A stretch of 64,000 nt of DNA from 62-47 sp051954235 (GTDB taxonomy: Bacteria > Pseudomonadota > Alphaproteobacteria > Rhizobiales > Xanthobacteraceae), in NCBI GenBank assembly GCA_051954235.1, contig JBQCHY010000020.1, positions 14,708 to 78,707 on the forward strand. The letters run 5' to 3'. The position numbers were made by a program, and so were the translations under genes. The notes under the pieces are model-generated. The model was not told the DNA's origin. It made no database searches and saw only the letters and a list, made by a program, of their open reading frames with translations. The stretch's first letter is position 1; each line of letters starts with the position of its first letter. Positions 42,689-51,815 of the stretch are shown piece after piece.

Positions 42689-43918
42689 ATGAATTACAAT
42701 CAGTTCTTCAGCGACGCCGTCAACCGTCTACACGATGAACGGCGCTACCGCGTGTTCGCCGACCTCGAACGCATCGCAGGCCGCTTCCCGCACGCCACCT
42801 GGCACTCGCCGAACGGCGAGCGTCCCGTGGTGATGTGGTGCTCCAACGATTACCTCGGCATGGGCCAGCATCCGAAGGTTGTCGGCGCCATGGTGGAGAC
42901 TGCCACCCGCGTCGGCACCGGCGCCGGCGGCACCCGCAACATCGCCGGCAACCATCATCCGCTGGTCGGGCTCGAGCGCGAACTCGCCGATCTGCACGGC
43001 AAGGAAGCCGCGCTGCTGTTCACGTCGGGCTATGTGTCGAACCAGACCGGCATCTCGACCCTCGCCAAGCTGATCCCCGACTGCCTGATCCTGTCCGACG
43101 CGCTCAACCACAACTCGATGATCGAGGGCATCCGTCAATCCGGCTGCGAGCGTCAGGTGTTCCGTCACAACGACGTCGCGCATCTTGAGGAACTGCTGAT
43201 CGCGGCGGGTCCGCAACGCAACAAACTGATCGTTTGCGAAAGCCTCTATTCGATGGACGGCGATATCGCACCGCTGGCGAAGATTTGCGATCTCGCCGAA
43301 CGTTACGGCGCGATGACCTACGTGGATGAAGTCCATGCCGTCGGCATGTACGGCCCGCGCGGCGGCGGCATCGCCGAGCGCGACGGCGTCATGCATCGCA
43401 TCGACGTGCTGGAAGGCACCTTGGCGAAAGCCTTCGGTTGCCTCGGCGGCTACATCACCGCGAAGGCGGAGATCATCGACGCGGTGCGCTCCTACGCGCC
43501 GGGCTTCATCTTCACCACTTCGCTGCCGCCCGCGGTCTGCGCAGCGGCGACAGCGGCGATCCGGCACCTGAAATCGTCGAGTTGGGAGCGTGAACGCCAT
43601 CAGGAGCGCGCCGCGCGCACCAAAGCCGTTCTCAACGCCGCCGGCCTGCCGGTGATGTCGAGCACCACGCATATCGTGCCGGTATTCGTCGGCAATCCCG
43701 AGCGCTGCAAGCAGGCAAGCGATCTTCTGCTTCAAGAGCACGGCATCTACATTCAGCCGATCAACTATCCAACTGTCGCCAAGGGCGCCGAGCGACTGCG
43801 TATCACGCCGTCGCCGTATCACGATGACGTACTGATCGATCAGCTCGCCGAAGCACTGGTGCAGGTCTGGCAACGCCTCGACCTAACGCTGCACGCAGCA
43901 CCGTTAGCCGCCGAATAA
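42689..43918 (+). CDS. hemA: 5-Aminolevulinate synthase
   Basis: 409 residues; PLP enzyme joining glycine and succinyl-CoA to make 5-aminolevulinate, first step of the C4 heme pathway used by alphaproteobacteria. Motifs: MWCSNDYLGMGQHPKV, GAGAGGTRNIAGNHHPLVGL, FTSGYVSNQTGI, SDALNHNSMIEGIRQS, TYVDEVHAVGMYG, the PLP-lysine loop EGTLAKAFG, and YAPGFIFTTSLPP. Start ATG 42689 (MNYNQFFSDAVNRL). With hemH, the first and last heme enzymes are both in this window. Confidence 0.97.
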   Translation: MNYNQFFSDAVNRLHDERRYRVFADLERIAGRFPHATWHSPNGERPVVMWCSNDYLGMGQHPKVVGAMVETATRVGTGAGGTRNIAGNHHPLVGLERELADLHGKEAALLFTSGYVSNQTGISTLAKLIPDCLILSDALNHNSMIEGIRQSGCERQVFRHNDVAHLEELLIAAGPQRNKLIVCESLYSMDGDIAPLAKICDLAERYGAMTYVDEVHAVGMYGPRGGGIAERDGVMHRIDVLEGTLAKAFGCLGGYITAKAEIIDAVRSYAPGFIFTTSLPPAVCAAATAAIRHLKSSSWERERHQERAARTKAVLNAAGLPVMSSTTHIVPVFVGNPERCKQASDLLLQEHGIYIQPINYPTVAKGAERLRITPSPYHDDVLIDQLAEALVQVWQRLDLTLHAAPLAAE

Positions 43919-43935
43919 ACGAGCCGCTCGTTTCG

Positions 43936-44598
43936 CTAGGCAGGCGCGGCCGACAACAACGCGGTCGGGCGCCTTCCGGAATCTTCCGACATGACGATGC
44001 GCATCAGGTCGGCAGCGTTTTTCGCGCCGAGCTTGTCCATGATCCGAGCGCGGTGGACTTCCACGGTGCGCGGGCTGATTCCCAATCGCCGTCCGGCTTC
44101 CTTGTTCGAGGCACCTTGCGCGACTTGTTGCAGGACGTCGCGTTCGCGGCCGGTGAGTCGATGCCGCCCGGCGAAGTCCGCCAGTCCCTCGATATGTTCT
44201 TCCCTGCTTCGAAGATAGATGGCGACGGCGTCGCGCACCCGATCGGCCATGGCGCTCGCCGCGAACGGCTTTTGCAGGAAGTCGGTCGCACCGAACTTCA
44301 TCGCCGCGACGGCAGTGGCGATATCGCCATGCCCGGACATCACCACCACCGGCGGCCGCGCACGCTCTCCTGCCATTTCGCGCAAGACCTGCAGGCCGGA
44401 CTCGTCCGGCAGGTTGACGTCGAGGATCACGCAGGCGGGTTGGCGCTGGCGAAAAGCCTCCAGAAACGAGCCGGCATCCCCGAATGCGCGCGGCGCAAAC
44501 CCCTCGATCCGCAACAGCAGGCTCAAGGCATCTCGCACCGAAGGATCGTCATCGACAATGAAAACGGCAGCGGCGTCGGCTTGAAGCTGTGCGGCCAT
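43936..44598 (-). CDS. FixJ-type response regulator
   Basis: 220 residues. Receiver domain with phospho-acceptor D60 (CVILDVNLPDESGLQ), VVMSGHGDIATAV and the switch Lys FLQKPF; then a LuxR-type helix-turn-helix (LTGRERDVLQQVAQGASNKE, ISPRTVEVHRARIMDKLG). Typical FixJ/NodW subfamily transcription factor. No partner kinase gene is adjacent on the same strand, but the large hybrid kinase starts divergently 189 bases away, so it is a plausible partner. Confidence 0.92.
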   Translation of the reverse strand: MAAQLQADAAAVFIVDDDPSVRDALSLLLRIEGFAPRAFGDAGSFLEAFRQRQPACVILDVNLPDESGLQVLREMAGERARPPVVVMSGHGDIATAVAAMKFGATDFLQKPFAASAMADRVRDAVAIYLRSREEHIEGLADFAGRHRLTGRERDVLQQVAQGASNKEAGRRLGISPRTVEVHRARIMDKLGAKNAADLMRIVMSEDSGRRPTALLSAAPA

Positions 44599-44786
44599 CG
44601 CGACCTTCCAGGTAGAATTTCGGAATCTACTACAACTTATACGTGTGTAACCTGATTCGTCCGCATTGACAATTGCAATGCCGCGCGGTGCGCCCTACGC
44701 GGAATGGCGCTACAATCCAACGGGTCACCCGCACACCCGAGAGTGCGGGACCGAGGGAGAATCCGGTTGGCGATGAGGCACGCGTG

Positions 44787-47700
44787 ATGCTGCACGATTG
44801 GGGCGTGATCGCCGCCGCGTTCTGCTACATCGGCTTTCTGTTTCTGGTCGCCTATTACGGCGACCGGCCATCGCGCCGCCGACGCCGCAGCGGCGCCGGA
44901 CTGATCTATCCCTTGTCGCTCGCGATCTACTGCACGTCGTGGACGTTCTTCGGATCGGTCGGCTTCGCGACCCGCAACAGCTTCGACTTCCTCGCGATCT
45001 ATATCGGCCCGGTGATCATGATCGCGTTCTGCACGCCGCTGTTGCGGCGGGTGATCGAACTGGCGAAATCGCAGAACATCACCTCCACCGCCGATTTCAT
45101 CGCGGCACGCTACGGCAAGAGCCAGGCGGTGGCGGCGACCGTCGCCATCATCGCCATCATCGGTTCGGTCCCCTACATCGCCTTGCAACTCAAGGCCGTA
45201 GGCTCGTCGCTCGAAACGATCATGGGCGAGGATCACGCCATCACCAGCCTGCCGATCGTCGGCGACATCGCGCTGCTGGTGATGCTGGCGATGGCGACCT
45301 TCGCCGTGCTGTTCGGCACCCGGCAATCCGACGCCACCGAACACCAGCACGGCCTGATGCTGGCGGTCGCGACCGAGTCCATCGTCAAGCTGGTAGCCTT
45401 CATCGCCGCCGGCGCCTTCGTCACCTTCTGGATGTTCGGCCCGGTCGAACTGTTCGAGCGCGCGATGAAGACGCCGGAAGCCGTTCGCGCCATGAGCTAC
45501 ACGCCGTCGATCGGCAATTTCCTGACGATGGTGTTGCTGTCGTTCTTCGCCATCATGTTCCTGCCGCGCCAGTTTCATGTCAGCGTAGTGGAGAACTCCA
45601 ATCCCGAGGAAGTCGAGCGCGCGCGCTGGCTGTTTCCGCTTTACCTCGTCGCGATCAACCTGTTCGTCATCCCCATCGCCTTGGCCGGCCTGGTGTCGTT
45701 CCCGTTCGGCCTGGTCGACAGCGACATGTTCGTGCTTGCGCTGCCGGTCGAAGGCAAGGCGCCGCTACTCGCGATCATCGTCTTCATCGGGGGATTGTCG
45801 GCCGCGACCGCGATGGTGATCGTGGAATGCGTGGCGCTGGCGATCATGGTGTCCAACGATCTTCTGATTCCGCTGATCCTGCCGCGCAACCCGCAGATCG
45901 CCAACAAAGACTTCGGCCGGTTGGTGCTGAAGATCCGCCGCGTCGCGATCTTCGCCATTATGATCATGGCGTATCTTTATTTTCGCGCACTCGGCACGGC
46001 ACAACTGGCGGCAATCGGCCTGTTGTCGTTCGCGGCCATCGCCCAACTGGCGCCATCGTTCCTCGGCGGCCTGATCTGGCGACGCGGCACGGCGCGCGGG
46101 GCCATGGGCGGCATGCTGGTGGGCTTCGCGGTGTGGAGCTACACGCTGTTCCTGCCGAGCTTCGTCGACGGCAGCACCGTCGGCATGCTGTTCATCCAAC
46201 ACGGCCCCTTCGGCATCGAAGCTCTGCGCCCGCAGGCACTGTTCGGTGCCGATCTGCCGCCGCTGATGCACGGCGTGTTGTGGAGCCTCTCGCTCAACGT
46301 GCTGGCCTATGTGGCATTCTCGCTGATGCGCCAGCCGTCCTCGATCGAGCGACTGCAAGCCGATTTGTTCGTGCCGAGCGAACTCGCGCCGATGGCGCCG
46401 GCGTTCCGGCGCTGGCGCAGCACCGTGACGGTGCAGGACATCCACGGCACGGTCGCGCAGTATCTCGGACCGGAACGTGCGCGGCAATCATTCGAAACCT
46501 TTGCCGCGAGCCGCCGCATCAGTCTCGAACCGTCGGCACCGGCCGAGTTTGAGCTCTTGCAACACGCCGAACACCTGATCGCGTCGTCGATCGGCGCGGC
46601 GTCGTCGCGCTTGGTGTTGTCGCTGCTGCTACGAAAGCGCACGCTCTCCGCCAAAGCGGCGCTAAAACTGCTCGACGACTCGCATGCCGCACTTCACTTC
46701 AATCGCGAAATTCTTCAGACCGCGCTCAATCATGTGCGGCAGGGCATCGCGGTGTTCGACCCGGATCTGCAGTTGATCTGCTCCAATCATCAGTTCGGCG
46801 AAATCCTCGGCCTGCCGTCGCACATCGTTCAGATCGGCATTCCACTGCGAGAAATTCTGGACTTCCTCGGCGCCACCAGCACGGCCGCATCCGATCGTCA
46901 AACCTTCACCGAAGTACGATTGGCGACATGGACCAAGGAGGGCGAGCCCTATCTCGAGCGCATGCCGAACCGGCAGATGGTGATCGAGGTGCGCGCCAAC
47001 CAGATGCCGGACGCCGGGCTGGTGATCACCTTCTCCGATGTCACGCCGAGCTTCGAGGCCGCAGAGGCCTTGGAACGCGCCAACGCAACGCTCGAGCGCC
47101 GCGTTCGCGCGCGCACCGAGGAATTGACGCGACTCAATTCCGAACTGGCGCAGGCCAAGAGCGTTGCTGAAGACGCTAACCTGTCGAAGACACGATTCCT
47201 CGCGGCGGCCAGCCACGACATTCTGCAACCGCTCAACGCAGCGCGCCTCTACGTGACCAGTCTCGTCGAGCGCCAGAGCGGCGGCGAGGACGCGCGGCTG
47301 GTGGAGAATATTGACGATTCGCTGGAAGCCATCGAGGAAATCCTAGGCGCGCTATTGGATATTTCCCGCCTCGATGCCGGCGCAATGACACCGTCGATCG
47401 GCAGCTTCCAAATCGGCGACCTGATGCGCTCGCTTGAAATCGAGTTCACGCCGATCGCACGCGCCAAGGGCATCGACCTGACCTTCGTGTCGTGTTCGCT
47501 GCCGGTGGAGTCCGATCGCTTGATGCTGCGGCGGCTGCTGCAAAATCTGATTTCCAACGCGATCAAATACACCCTGCAAGGCCGCGTGCTGGTCGGCTGC
47601 CGACGGCGCGGGCAATCGCTGCAAATTGTCATCCACGATACCGGCGTCGGTGTGCCGGCAATCAAGCGCAGCGAGATCTTCAAGGAATTTCATCGCCTCG

Positions 47701-48290
47701 AACAGGGCGCGCGGATCGCGCGCGGCCTTGGCCTCGGACTGTCCATCGTCGAACGTCTGGCGCGAATGCTCAATCACGGCATCGCGCTCGACGCCAACAG
47801 CGCAGGCGGCACCGTGTTTTCGGTCACCGTGCCGATCGCCAAGGCCGTGACGACGCATACGCCGGTGGTGACCAGCAGCACGCCGGTGGCGCGAAGCTCG
47901 ATGAGCGGCGCGCTGATCGTCTGCATCGAAAACGACCTCGCCATTCTCGACGGCATGAAAACCTTGCTGACCGCATGGGACGCCGACGTGTTGGTCGCTG
48001 CCGATCCTGAGGCCGCGATCGAAGCTATCGCCTCGCGCGGCGACAAGATCACGGGCCTCTTGGTCGACTATCATCTCGACCGCGGCAACGGCATCGCCGC
48101 CATCCGCGAGATCCGCCGCAAGTATGGCCGCAACATTCCTGCGATCCTGATCACCGCCGACCGCAGCCCGCATGTCCGCACCGCTGCGTCTCAGGAAAAG
48201 ATCGCGGTCCTCAACAAGCCGGTGAAGCCCGCATCGCTCAGGGCATTGCTCGGACAATGGCGGACGCAACAGATGGCAGCCGCGGAGTAG
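44787..48290 (+). CDS. Hybrid histidine kinase with N-terminal Na+/solute symporter domain
   Basis: 1167 residues. Residues 1-500 are a 13-helix PutP-like (SSS) transporter domain: YPLSLAIYCTSWTFFGSVGF, ENSNPEEVERARWLFPLYLV. A coiled/PAS sensor part (about 640-780) leads to HisKA with H810 in FLAAASHDILQPLNAARL, HATPase (LLQNLISNAIKYT, GLGLGLSIVERL) and a C-terminal receiver with D1094 in LLVDYHLDRGNG. The NahK/ErcS' type. Sits in the inner membrane; may sense flux or binding of a solute. ATG 44787 chosen; the frame to 44673 lacks conservation. Followed by an opposite NarL regulator. Confidence 0.92.
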   Translation: MLHDWGVIAAAFCYIGFLFLVAYYGDRPSRRRRRSGAGLIYPLSLAIYCTSWTFFGSVGFATRNSFDFLAIYIGPVIMIAFCTPLLRRVIELAKSQNITSTADFIAARYGKSQAVAATVAIIAIIGSVPYIALQLKAVGSSLETIMGEDHAITSLPIVGDIALLVMLAMATFAVLFGTRQSDATEHQHGLMLAVATESIVKLVAFIAAGAFVTFWMFGPVELFERAMKTPEAVRAMSYTPSIGNFLTMVLLSFFAIMFLPRQFHVSVVENSNPEEVERARWLFPLYLVAINLFVIPIALAGLVSFPFGLVDSDMFVLALPVEGKAPLLAIIVFIGGLSAATAMVIVECVALAIMVSNDLLIPLILPRNPQIANKDFGRLVLKIRRVAIFAIMIMAYLYFRALGTAQLAAIGLLSFAAIAQLAPSFLGGLIWRRGTARGAMGGMLVGFAVWSYTLFLPSFVDGSTVGMLFIQHGPFGIEALRPQALFGADLPPLMHGVLWSLSLNVLAYVAFSLMRQPSSIERLQADLFVPSELAPMAPAFRRWRSTVTVQDIHGTVAQYLGPERARQSFETFAASRRISLEPSAPAEFELLQHAEHLIASSIGAASSRLVLSLLLRKRTLSAKAALKLLDDSHAALHFNREILQTALNHVRQGIAVFDPDLQLICSNHQFGEILGLPSHIVQIGIPLREILDFLGATSTAASDRQTFTEVRLATWTKEGEPYLERMPNRQMVIEVRANQMPDAGLVITFSDVTPSFEAAEALERANATLERRVRARTEELTRLNSELAQAKSVAEDANLSKTRFLAAASHDILQPLNAARLYVTSLVERQSGGEDARLVENIDDSLEAIEEILGALLDISRLDAGAMTPSIGSFQIGDLMRSLEIEFTPIARAKGIDLTFVSCSLPVESDRLMLRRLLQNLISNAIKYTLQGRVLVGCRRRGQSLQIVIHDTGVGVPAIKRSEIFKEFHRLEQGARIARGLGLGLSIVERLARMLNHGIALDANSAGGTVFSVTVPIAKAVTTHTPVVTSSTPVARSSMSGALIVCIENDLAILDGMKTLLTAWDADVLVAADPEAAIEAIASRGDKITGLLVDYHLDRGNGIAAIREIRRKYGRNIPAILITADRSPHVRTAASQEKIAVLNKPVKPASLRALLGQWRTQQMAAAE

Positions 48291-48317
48291 CGACGAACGC
48301 CGGCCGAAATACGATAA

Positions 48318-48421
48318 CCGTCATACTCCGCGAAAGCGGAGTATCCAGTATTCCATATCCAATCGGATATTCCTCGCGTCCGCCCGGATTACTGGATCGC
48401 CCGCCTTCGCGGACGATGACG
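48318..48421. repeat. Dispersed palindromic repeat, family C
   Basis: CCGTCATACTCCGCGAAAGC, GGAGTATCCAGTA faces TTACTGGATCGC and CCGCCTTCGCGGACGATGACG. A third repeat type seen once here, in the gap between the convergent kinase and NarL genes, where it can act as a two-way terminator. Confidence 0.65.
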
Positions 48422-48448
48422 CCTCGTTTCCGGTTATCGAAAACGGCG

Positions 48449-49126
48449 TCAGCGCGACGCCACGTCTCCCTGGCGCCACTGCCCGCCGGAAATTTTTGCG
48501 GCCGCGATCACCGCCTGGGTGCGGCTTTCGACGCCGAGCTTTTGCAGAATGGCCGAGACGTGCGCCTTGATGGTCGCCTCGGAGACGCCGAGTTCGTAAG
48601 CGATCTGCTTGTTGAGCAGACCTTCCGACAGCATCATCAGCACGCGAACCTGCTGCGGCGTCAGCGTCACCAGCCGGTCGCGCAGCCGCGTCATCTCCGG
48701 ATCGACGGCCGCCGCCAGATCGACATCCGGCGGAATCCAGACGTCGCCGGCCATCACCTTCACCAGCGCATCGCGCAAGGTCTCGACGCCGAACCGCTTC
48801 GGAATGAAGCCCGACGCGCCGAACTCCAGCGAACTTCGGATGGTCGCGAGATCGTCGCTCGCCGACACGATCACCACAGGGATCGCCGGATATTGCGCCC
48901 GCAGATAGATCAGCCCGGAGAAACCGCTGATGCCCGGCATCGACAGGTCGAGCAGCACCATGTCGACTTCGGAATTGTTGCCGAGCAGTTCGGTTAACTC
49001 TTCGAACGAGCCCGCCTCGTCGATCTGCACTGAGGCAACCACGCTTGCGACCGCTTGTCGCAGCGCATCGCGAAACATCGGATGATCGTCAGCAATGACG
49101 AGACGGGTACTGGCAATTGCGTTCAT
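48449..49126 (-). CDS. NarL-type response regulator
   Basis: 225 residues. Receiver domain: RLVIADDHPMFRDALRQAV, phospho-acceptor D60 in MVLLDLSMPGISGF, VIVSASDDLATIR, GFIPKRF. DNA-binding end: LTPQQVRVLMMLSEGLLNKQ, LGVSEATIKAHVSAILQKLG. Convergent with the symporter-type hybrid kinase; kinases of that class (NahK, ErcS') pair with NarL-type regulators, making this the more likely partner than the FixJ-type gene. Confidence 0.92.
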   Translation of the reverse strand: MNAIASTRLVIADDHPMFRDALRQAVASVVASVQIDEAGSFEELTELLGNNSEVDMVLLDLSMPGISGFSGLIYLRAQYPAIPVVIVSASDDLATIRSSLEFGASGFIPKRFGVETLRDALVKVMAGDVWIPPDVDLAAAVDPEMTRLRDRLVTLTPQQVRVLMMLSEGLLNKQIAYELGVSEATIKAHVSAILQKLGVESRTQAVIAAAKISGGQWRQGDVASR

Positions 49127-49314
49127 TCAGGTCATGTCATGGGTTGCGTAACCGGTTGCCGATCGGGCGCACCGGATCATTTGCCGATACTCACCCGGAT
49201 CGATGACTTCATGCAAGCGGCCTGTTCCATTTCGATGCAAGGGAGTTAACGCGAGTCAGCACCGACTCCGCGAAAATATCGGCGGAAGCGCATATTATCG
49301 TGTGGGCGAGCCAC

Positions 49315-49752
49315 TCAACGCCGGTTGCCCATACGATTGCCCATCGCTTGCAGCACGATCTCGCGCCGATGCGGACGGCGGCGATGCTCGATCAAGTAGA
49401 TCGCCTGCCAAGTGCCGAGCGTCAGCCGCGCGTTCAACACTGGAACCTGAAGCGACACCGCCGTCAGCATGGTGCGGATATGCGCCGGCATATCGTCCGG
49501 GCCTTCGGTATCGTGAGTCCAGCCGCCGTCCTCGGGGGCCAGCCGATCCAGCGCGGTGGCAAGATCGACCCGCACCGAAGGATCCGCGTTTTCCTGAATC
49601 GTCAGCGACGCCGAGGTGTGGCGGCAGAACAGCGTCAACAATCCCTCGCCGACGCCGGACTTCTCGACGAACGCTTGCGCCTCGTCGGTCAGGTCGACAA
49701 ACCCCTGCCCGCGCGTCGGCACCGTCAACACCGTCGAAGTCAACGTATCCAT
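49315..49752 (-). CDS. yjbQ: YjbQ family (UPF0047) protein
   Basis: 145 residues. Trimeric protein with weak thiamine-phosphate synthase activity in vitro. Family signatures: TRGQGFVDLTDEAQAFV, LLTLFCRHTSASLTIQENAD, PSVRVDLATALDRLAPEDGG, GPDDMPAHIRTML and LGTWQAIYLIEHR. Start ATG 49752; a frame to 49791 is less likely. Cytoplasmic. Confidence 0.93.
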   Translation of the reverse strand: MDTLTSTVLTVPTRGQGFVDLTDEAQAFVEKSGVGEGLLTLFCRHTSASLTIQENADPSVRVDLATALDRLAPEDGGWTHDTEGPDDMPAHIRTMLTAVSLQVPVLNARLTLGTWQAIYLIEHRRRPHRREIVLQAMGNRMGNRR

Positions 49753-49800
49753 GATGGCCTGTCCGGAACGCTTATCAAACGCTACGCGCAATTCGCGAGA

Positions 49801-50343
49801 TTATATCTTGCCGGAGACGTCTTTCTGCACGCGATTCGCCATTTCGACGAGGCGGCGCCATGCGCGCTCGAGAAAACTCATCGCCCGTTCGATATCGCGA
49901 TCGCTCGGCAAAGTGAGTTCGAGCTTGCGTTGGGAGTCGGCGGAGTTCTCGGCACTCTTCGACGAATCCTTCGGCGCATCCTTGCGCAGCGAATCGGTCT
50001 TCGGCAGCGCGTCCTCGATTTTTCCCGTCGCTGAATCGCGCTGCGCCAGTTCTGCGCGCAGCGCCGCATTGTCCTTCTGCAACCGCCCGATTTCCCTATC
50101 GAGCGCCTCGCGCTCGTCAGGCATCGCGTAGCAGGCCCAGCCGATCCGCTTGTTATTGCAGGTCGACATCGTGCCGGTACGCGTATCGAGCCGCAACACG
50201 CCATCAGCCACCGGAGCAAGCGTATAGCGGCCGTTCTCGGTGTCGGGCATCGATTGCGCGTGCGCCGCGCACGTCGCGCAGAGCACGCCGCACAATGCCG
50301 CGGATATCAGCGACGCGCCAGAATGCCTGTTCACGAACATCAT
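49801..50343 (-). CDS. Secreted hypothetical protein with coiled coil
   Basis: 180 residues. Signal peptide (SLISAALCGVLCATCAAHAQ), a short beta region with two Cys (STCNNKRIGWACYAMPD), a coiled coil (EREALDREIGRLQKDNAALR), a Lys/Ser/Asp-rich linker, and a basic helical end (ERAMSFLERAWRRLVEMANR). Likely periplasmic. No named family. Start at ATG 50343 or 50340 (GCGGAG upstream). In the same run as yjbQ. Confidence 0.75.
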   Translation of the reverse strand: MMFVNRHSGASLISAALCGVLCATCAAHAQSMPDTENGRYTLAPVADGVLRLDTRTGTMSTCNNKRIGWACYAMPDEREALDREIGRLQKDNAALRAELAQRDSATGKIEDALPKTDSLRKDAPKDSSKSAENSADSQRKLELTLPSDRDIERAMSFLERAWRRLVEMANRVQKDVSGKI

Positions 50344-50384
50344 GCACGCTCTCCGCTTCAATCCGACGCGTACCAGAACCCTTG

Positions 50385-51008
50385 TCAGGGCATCGGTCGA
50401 TATGGCGCGCGTCCGCTCTTCAACGCATCCGCCAGCAATTCGATCCGGTCCTGGCCCCAGAACACTTCACCGTCGAGCACGTAGGCGGGCGAGCCGAACA
50501 CATCGGCGGTCAAGGCATCTTGCCGGTTCTGTTCGTAGGCAGCACTCACCGCGTCGCCGGCCGACCGCTCCACCAGTTCGCTGCCCGGCAATCCGGCTTC
50601 GTCCGCCAACCGACGCACCACGTCCGCATCGGCGAGGTTGAGCTGATCTTCCCAGACTGCCGCATAGACCCGACGCAAAAAATCGTCCGGGTCGTGCCCG
50701 GCGGCAACGGCGGCGATCACCACGCCATCCGCCAGCCGCGCATTGAACGGCCAATGCTTCGGTTGCAGGTGAAAATTCAGGCCGCGCTTGTCGCGCCAGC
50801 GTTGCAATTCCACCATCCGATAGCGCTGCCGCACCGGGTGGCGCTTCATCAGGGGCAGGCCGCCGGTTTCCGAAAACAGGTCGAGCAACACCACAGGCTT
50901 ATGATTTACCTTGAGATCATAGTCACTTACCAGATCACGGAAGACCTTGTGGCCGATATAAGCCCATGGCGACTGGAACGAGAAATAGTAGTCGATCGAA
51001 CGTGACAT
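50385..51008 (-). CDS. DsbA-fold 2-hydroxychromene-2-carboxylate isomerase family protein
   Basis: 207 residues. Thioredoxin-fold kappa-GST/HCCA isomerase: SIDYYFSFQSPWAYIGHKVF with Ser-Pro-Trp in place of CxxC, KPVVLLDLFSETGGLPL, RYRMVELQRWRDKRGLNF, LNLADADVVRRLADEAGLPG, and FGSPAYVLDGEVFWGQDRIE. A glutathione-dependent isomerase or DsbA-like reductase is possible. Start ATG 51008; the frame to 51164 is unconserved. Confidence 0.88.
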   Translation of the reverse strand: MSRSIDYYFSFQSPWAYIGHKVFRDLVSDYDLKVNHKPVVLLDLFSETGGLPLMKRHPVRQRYRMVELQRWRDKRGLNFHLQPKHWPFNARLADGVVIAAVAAGHDPDDFLRRVYAAVWEDQLNLADADVVRRLADEAGLPGSELVERSAGDAVSAAYEQNRQDALTADVFGSPAYVLDGEVFWGQDRIELLADALKSGRAPYRPMP

Positions 51009-51299
51009 GCTTGCTCCGACAAAACGCGGCAGCGCGCCGCGCGCGCATCCCAACAGAGCCGTTGGCACGGAACAAGAGGACATTCCGCACAACTCAACTG
51101 CAACACCGCCGGCACTTCGCTGCGGCCATCCCGCGCAGCAACTTGGGCACGATCGAATAAACACCTATGAATCAAGGGCCTAACAGAGTTTTCGGCAATC
51201 TTGACTTGGTGCGACGCCGTCAGTATGGTCCGCGCGGATTTTAAGGCTTGCGGGGCGCGTTTTTCCTTCATTTTGACCACCTTTCGGGTGTCGACAGCC

Positions 51300-51710
51300 A
51301 TGGCGAACGGCACACATCACGGCGGATCAGATCATGACGGAGCACCCGGCAAACCGCTCTCTGACGATGCTGCGCTTTCCGCAAGACTTGGACGTCTGGA
51401 CCAACGGTTATCCTCGCTGAAGGACACCCGGAAATCCAAGGCGGACACGGACGAACGGCAAGAGCAAGATGTATCGGCACGAGCTTCGGCGCTGGCTCGC
51501 GGGTTTCGTTTATCATCCGAGCTGGTTGCGGGAGTTGTTGTCGGCGCTGCCATTGGCTGGGGGTTCGACTACCTGCTATCGACCTCGCCCTGGGGTCTCA
51601 TCGTGTTTTTCCTTCTTGGCTTCGCTGCCGGAGTGGTCAATCTGATGCGGGTCGCGGGCGTGGTACCTGACGTACAGGATCGCGTGAAGGGTCCCCCGCG
51701 GGACCAGTGA
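51300..51710 (+). CDS. atpI: ATP synthase protein I
   Basis: 136 residues. An acidic/basic N-terminal half and two membrane helices (SELVAGVVVGAAIGWGFDYL and PWGLIVFFLLGFAAGVVNLM). AtpI aids assembly of the c-ring and heads the Fo operon. Start ATG 51300 (MANGTHHGG); an upstream frame is open but not conserved. It is followed by a 75-base block of hairpins before atpB. Confidence 0.85.
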   Translation: MANGTHHGGSDHDGAPGKPLSDDAALSARLGRLDQRLSSLKDTRKSKADTDERQEQDVSARASALARGFRLSSELVAGVVVGAAIGWGFDYLLSTSPWGLIVFFLLGFAAGVVNLMRVAGVVPDVQDRVKGPPRDQ

Positions 51711-51714
51711 TTTT

Positions 51715-51790
51715 CAAGCGCCAGCGCGGCTGGCGATGTTCAAATGCCAGCTCGCGCTGGCGATCTTTAAATGCCAGCTCCGCTGGCGAC
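51715..51790. repeat. Three tandem hairpin units between atpI and atpB
   Basis: Three imperfect copies of a 23-28 base unit, each an inverted repeat around GCCAGC/GCTGGC: 51715-51740, 51741-51767 and 51768-51790. Units two and three share AAATGCCAGCTC. They would stop or stabilise RNA between atpI and the rest. Confidence 0.7.
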
Positions 51791-51815
51791 TGATGACGAG
51801 AGAGCGGCCGGCGAT

